This document shows positions 7,016 to 9,531 of a stretch of DNA of 9,531 nucleotides, piece after piece (position 1 is the first letter of the stretch; every line of letters begins with the position of its first letter). The translations under genes and the position numbers were made by a program. The notes beneath the pieces are model-generated. The model made no database searches. It was not told where the DNA came from and saw nothing but the letters and a program-made list of their open reading frames with translations. This DNA comes from CAYOXX01 sp964408025 (lineage in GTDB: Bacteria > Acidobacteriota > DATKUA01), in the NCBI GenBank assembly GCA_964408025.1, contig CAYOXX010000107.1, positions 1-9,531 of the forward strand. Reading direction: 5' to 3'.

Positions 7016-7426
7016 ATGCGCGCCTTAACGATTCGTCAGCCTTGGGCTTGGGCCATCACCCATGCCGATAAGCGTGTCGAGAATCGTAATTGGAAACCAC
7101 CCGAGAACCTGATAGGCGAACGTATTGCGATTCATGCCGGGAAGGTGGTGGAAGGGGATGCGGTAAGGCTTCTGGGGAGGCGTGGGCTGGCCGTGCCGGA
7201 CGATATGGTTAGCGGCGCGGTTGTCGGCGTGGCCGTCATCGACTCCGTTGTTACGGAGCGGCCCGGCGATATCTGGTTCACGGGGCCGTACGGTTGGGTT
7301 CTGACCGGCGTTATCGCCCTGGAACGGCCGGTCGCTTGCAGGGGCGCGCAGAGGTTGTGGGAAGTCCCCGGCGAGGTGCAAAGGGGCATTGATTCCCAGC
7401 TAAGAGGTGCCGGCCGAATCCGTTAA
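7016..7426 (+). CDS. ASCH-domain protein (PUA-like fold)
   Basis: A 136-residue protein with the ASCH layout: MRALTIRQPWAWAI at the N-terminus, then ADKRVENRNW (17-26), which carries the family's K-x-x-E-x-R core (Lys19, Glu22, Arg24; the usual Gly two residues before the Lys is Ala). IAIHAGK (37-43) and GPYGWVL (90-96) are also typical. ASCH proteins share the PUA-like RNA-binding fold; one, E. coli YqfB, hydrolyses N4-acetylcytidine, but most have no known role and many are phage or plasmid borne. The ATG at 7016 has a near-perfect GGAGGTGA Shine-Dalgarno (7005-7012), unlike the weaker ones around it. G+C is about 60% over 7021-7260, against 73% in the preceding gene, which suggests acquisition. 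The stop TAA (7424-7426) lies in the TTAA end of the adjoining element. Confidence 0.85.
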   Translation: MRALTIRQPWAWAITHADKRVENRNWKPPENLIGERIAIHAGKVVEGDAVRLLGRRGLAVPDDMVSGAVVGVAVIDSVVTERPGDIWFTGPYGWVLTGVIALERPVACRGAQRLWEVPGEVQRGIDSQLRGAGRIR

Positions 7427-7452
7427 CCCGCATGTTGCACGAGGTTTGGCCG
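7423..7452 (+). repeat. Left terminal inverted repeat
   Basis: Begins TTAACCCGCATGTTGCAC and pairs with 7652-7681. Mismatches to the other arm fall at 7434, 7441, 7444, 7447 and 7448, and all are transitions. Confidence 0.85.
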
Positions 7453-7512
7453 GCATTGGGATTAAGTGACTGATATACAAATCTCTCCAGCGCCCTTTCC
7501 ACGGGACTTCGA

Positions 7513-7529
7513 GGTGACGGTTTGTCACC
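7513..7529 (+). other. Hairpin inside the element
   Basis: GGTGAC (7513-7518) and GTCACC (7524-7529) form a perfect 6-bp stem with a 5-base loop, GGTTT. No T run follows, so it is not an obvious terminator. Confidence 0.5.
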
Positions 7530-7581
7530 GGCGAGCCCATTTTGCCTAAGGTCGCGGCGGGGGCGGTTTTGGACCCGCAGG

Positions 7582-7597
7582 CGTGGTTAAAACCACG
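7582..7597 (+). other. Palindrome inside the element
   Basis: CGTGGTTAAAACCACG contains 7-bp arms (CGTGGTT and AACCACG) around AA. It can form a 6-bp stem with a 4-base TAAA loop in RNA, or act as a dyad protein site in DNA. Confidence 0.5.
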
Positions 7598-7651
7598 TCG
7601 AGGAGCCAAGATCGTCCGCAACAAAGAGATTCGGGGAAAGGGGCCGCCGGA

Positions 7652-7681
7652 CGGCTGAATCTTGTGCAATATGCGGGTTAA
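7652..7681 (-). repeat. Right terminal inverted repeat
   Basis: On the minus strand it begins TTAACCCGCATATTGCAC and matches the left arm at 25 of 30 positions. The sequence diverges immediately outside both arms (G at 7422 against C on the minus strand at 7682). Confidence 0.85.
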
Positions 7682-8657
7682 GGTAGTCCCAGCCGCTCCC
7701 GCGCGGCCTCCAGCACCGTCTCAGGCGCGATGTGGCGCATGCACTCCGCGGTGTCCTTGGACAGAGTGCAGCGGTTGCGCTTGCAGCCGTCGCAGTCGAG
7801 CGTCACCTGGATAACGTTGTCCTCGGGGCTGAAGGGGCCGTTGCGCTGCGGGTCCGTGGGGCCGAAGAGGGCGACGATGGGGACTCCCAGCGCGGCGGCG
7901 AGCTGTGTGGGGCCGGTGTCGCCACCGACGTAGAGCCCGGCCCGGCGCAGCAGGGCGATCAGCTGCGTGCGCGTGGTCGGGGGGGCGGCCAGGGCCGCAC
8001 CGCCGGCCATCTCGACGATTTTCTCCGCCCTCTCCTTTTCGAGCGGTCCCCAGAGCACTATCGGCGTCAGGCCGAGCTCGCTGCGCAGCAGGCGGCAGAA
8101 GCCGGCGGCGTTTTCCGGGGGCCATCTCTTGGTCGCCCAGGCGGCGAAGGGGTTTACGATCGCGGCCTCGCCGACGCCGCGCTCTGCTAGCCACTTCTCG
8201 ACCGCGCTCTCTTCTCGAGGGTTGATCTTCAGCTCGGGGAACTCGATGGCCTCGGTCTCGATGCCGAGCGGCCGCAGCAGCCGCAGGTACTGGCGGATTA
8301 CGTGCAGCCCCGGCGGCAGCGGTGAGATGCACTCAGAGTAGAAGCGGGCCACCGCCCCCTCGCGAGCGTCGGCGGGATCGAAGCCGATCTTGCGCCTGGC
8401 CCTTGTCGCGGTAAGCAGCAGCCAGGACTTGACGGTGCCTTGGAAGTCGATGAGGGNNNNNNNNNNCTGAACATCGTGCGGAAGCCGATCTCGATCGCCT
8501 CGTCGGCACCCGCCGCCAGCACCAGCGGCCCGTAGCCGACGCCGGTGAGCCAAGAGATCTTCGCTTTCGGGAAGGCGCGGCGCAGGGGCGGCAGCACCGG
8601 CATGGTGTGGACGATGTCGCCGAACGAGCTTCGCTTGAGGATCAGTATGCTCTTCAC
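7678..8657 (-). CDS. waaC: Family 9 glycosyltransferase, ADP-heptose:LPS heptosyltransferase (WaaC-like), interrupted by assembly gap
   Basis: Transfers heptose from ADP-heptose to the LPS inner core on the cytoplasmic face of the inner membrane. Before the gap 63 residues are visible (nt 8657-8467), including SSFGDIVHTMP (10-20), the acceptor-side loop of GT9. After it come 258 residues starting LIDFQGTVKS, a motif characteristic of heptosyltransferase I. The donor-binding region reads VGGDTGPTQLAAALG, then ALFGPTDP. Gln replaces the usual His in TQLA. The C-terminus carries a four-Cys cluster, CDGCKRNRC then ECMRH, as in many GT9 members. The two parts are in different frames only because the N run is the wrong length. 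The GTG at 8657 is the first start after the hldC stop, 8 bases downstream of it. The stop TAA lies in the TTAA end of the adjoining element. Subfamily (heptosyltransferase I against II) is likely but not certain. Confidence 0.88.
8457..8466. other. Assembly gap (10 N)
   Basis: A placeholder run of N inside the heptosyltransferase gene. The flanking coding frames do not join across 10 bases; an intact gene needs a gap of 3k+2 bases. By comparison with E. coli WaaC, roughly 25 residues (about 75 bases) are missing. Confidence 0.95.
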
Positions 8658-8665
8658 GGGGCTGC

Positions 8666-9142
8666 TCAGGCCGGGTCGCCGCGGATCTTGTTGATCAGGG
8701 CGCTGCTGTCGTGGCCCTTGGGGTCGCCGACGATCCTGACCTCGCCACCCAGCGAGCGGACCAGCTCCGCCTCGGGCACCGAGTCGGCGGTGTAGTCGGT
8801 CCCCTTGGCGTGCACGTGCGGGCGCAGGGCCCTGACGACGCGCTCGACGGTCGGCTCGTCGAAGACGACGGCGTACTCGACCCCCTCGATGGCGCAGACG
8901 ATCTCGGCCCGCTCCTCCGCCGGCATCACCGGGCGACCGGGCCCCTTGAGCCCGCGCACCGAGCTGTCGGAGTTGACGGCGACGAAGAGCGCGTCGCCGC
9001 ACCCGCGCGCCGCGCGCAGGAAGCGGACGTGACCGACGTGCAGGGGATCGAAGGCGCCGTTGGCGAGGACGATCTTCTTGCCCGCAGCCCGCAGGCGCTC
9101 GGCCTCGGTCCGAGCCTCCTGCAGATCGAGAAGCGCGCCCAC
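8666..9142 (-). CDS. hldC: D-glycero-beta-D-manno-heptose 1-phosphate adenylyltransferase (RfaE2 domain)
   Basis: A 158-residue cytidylyltransferase-fold enzyme that makes ADP-heptose from heptose-1-phosphate and ATP. Visible motifs are NGAFDPLHVGH (28-38) with the HxGH nucleotide-binding signature, NSDSSVRGLKGPGRPV (57-72), EER (76-78), AKGTDYT (112-118) and GHDSSALINKI (143-153). It corresponds to the C-terminal half of E. coli HldE, here a separate protein. GTG at 9142 is the likely start; it lies 4 bases after the hldA stop, so the two are probably translationally coupled. The next gene, the heptosyltransferase, starts 8 bases after its stop. Confidence 0.93.
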   Translation of the reverse strand: MGALLDLQEARTEAERLRAAGKKIVLANGAFDPLHVGHVRFLRAARGCGDALFVAVNSDSSVRGLKGPGRPVMPAEERAEIVCAIEGVEYAVVFDEPTVERVVRALRPHVHAKGTDYTADSVPEAELVRSLGGEVRIVGDPKGHDSSALINKIRGDPA

Positions 9143-9146
9143 GACG

Positions 9147-9531
9147 CTACGCCCCGCCCAGGGCCGCCCGAAGCTCGGCCGGGCTCACTGTCGAGGCCCC
9201 CTTCTTGAGCACCGTGAGGCCGCCGGCTACGTTTGCCAGCTCCGCGGCCAGTTCGAAGTCCGCTCCGGCGGTAACCGCCAGGGAGAAGACGGCGATCACG
9301 GTGTCGCCGGCGCCGGTGATGTCGACAACCTCTTCTTCGCCGAAAGCGGGTATCAAGAGCGGCTCGGCGCCGGGGCGGAAGAGCGCCATGCCCTCTCCGC
9401 CCCTGGTGATCAGCAGTGCCTTTCCGAGCAGCGTCCCCAGCAGCTCGCGGCCGGCGCGGCGCAGATCGTCGTCGCTTTCGATGCGCACGCCGAGGCACTC
9501 CTCGACCTCCGGCTGGTTGGGCGTCGTGGCG
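9147..9531 (-). CDS. hldA: D-glycero-beta-D-manno-heptose-7-phosphate kinase, C-terminal part (RfaE1 domain)
   Basis: The last 127 residues of a PfkB/ribokinase-family kinase that phosphorylates heptose-7-phosphate at C1. The frame is open to the right edge, and the visible part begins ATTPNQPEVEECLG, matching the TPN...E segment of HldE, so the N-terminal portion lies outside the window. The catalytic signature DITGAGDTVIAVF has its GAGD aspartate intact, and VLKKGASTVSP near the end aligns with the end of the HldE kinase domain. A GTG at 9488 is inside the domain and not a real start. It ends at TAG 9147-9149, 4 bases before the hldC start, showing that the kinase and transferase are split rather than fused. 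Confidence 0.92.
   Translation of the reverse strand, partial: ATTPNQPEVEECLGVRIESDDDLRRAGRELLGTLLGKALLITRGGEGMALFRPGAEPLLIPAFGEEEVVDITGAGDTVIAVFSLAVTAGADFELAAELANVAGGLTVLKKGASTVSPAELRAALGGA

Larger units (their letters stand above)
7423..7681. mobile_element. MITE-like non-coding element with TTAA ends
   Basis: A 259-base segment bounded by imperfect inverted repeats of 30 bases (25 of 30 match). Each ends in TTAA, and the match stops exactly outside the TTAA, which suggests that TTAA (7423-7426 and 7678-7681) is a target-site duplication around a 251-base element starting CCCGCAT. There is no room for a transposase, and no supported gene lies inside, so it would be non-autonomous. The interior has hairpins at 7513-7529 and 7582-7597 and a possible long-range pairing of CCCTTTCC (7493-7500) with GGAAAGGG (7635-7642). 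TTAA duplication is the hallmark of piggyBac, and I recall it for some IS1380-family bacterial elements, but no family is assigned. It could instead be a structured RNA gene. It separates two convergent genes. Confidence 0.65.

Noticed and set aside
7400..7669. 89-codon minus-strand frame spanning the element
   Set aside because: It starts at TTG in the right repeat and stops beyond the left repeat inside the ASCH gene; it crosses all the inverted repeats and hairpins, so it is most likely a chance frame in non-coding repeat DNA.
7423..7681. Retron or group II intron RNA
   Set aside because: Long closing stem and internal hairpins were suggestive, but no reverse transcriptase gene is nearby and no domain V or msr/msd-type features were seen.

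Overview
The window is a high-GC stretch of bacterial chromosome, probably from a metagenome-assembled or draft genome, because it contains a 10-base run of N at 8457-8466. The genes point to a Gram-negative, lipopolysaccharide-making bacterium with a quinone-linked, multihaem-cytochrome respiratory chain. An acidobacterial or deltaproteobacterial-type lineage would fit, but nothing here fixes the phylum. No tRNA, rRNA, CRISPR array or complete transposase gene was seen, and no gene-free stretch exceeds 300 bases.

Layout. (1) 1-1436, plus strand: the 3' part of a large inner-membrane cytochrome that joins a multihaem c-type domain to a b-type cytochrome domain, an architecture like Geobacter CbcL. 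(2) 1519-5666, minus strand: a compact operon read from right to left. It starts at a good sigma70-like promoter (5690-5719) and runs cca-type tRNA nucleotidyltransferase, small polytopic membrane protein, endonuclease IV (nfo), GHMP-family sugar kinase. The first three genes are joined by ATGA overlaps. A small charged 72-residue protein with its own possible promoter follows. (3) 5744-6972, plus strand and divergent from cca: a low-molecular-weight protein tyrosine phosphatase, translationally coupled to an unrecognised 250-residue soluble protein. (4) 7016-7681: a lower-GC island holding an ASCH-domain gene and a 259-bp MITE-like element with 30-bp imperfect inverted repeats ending in TTAA. 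(5) 7678-9531, minus strand: an inner-core LPS operon of heptose kinase hldA (cut by the right edge), heptose adenylyltransferase hldC and a family 9 heptosyltransferase (waaC-like), which the assembly gap interrupts.

How the genes work together. hldA, hldC and the heptosyltransferase form one pathway: heptose-7-phosphate is phosphorylated at C1, then activated to ADP-heptose, then transferred to the LPS inner core. The cca/nfo operon is a mixed housekeeping set (tRNA 3'-end maturation, DNA base-excision repair) with an orphan sugar kinase whose substrate is unknown. The cytochrome would pass electrons from the quinol pool to periplasmic carriers.

Most unusual are the MITE-like element and the cytochrome fusion. 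In the element, the convergent ASCH and heptosyltransferase genes both take their stop codons from the terminal TTAA copies. All five non-Watson-Crick positions in the 30-bp stem are G-U pairs on the plus-strand transcript only. I found no clearly new defence, mobile or biosynthetic system; most of the window is ordinary core genome.
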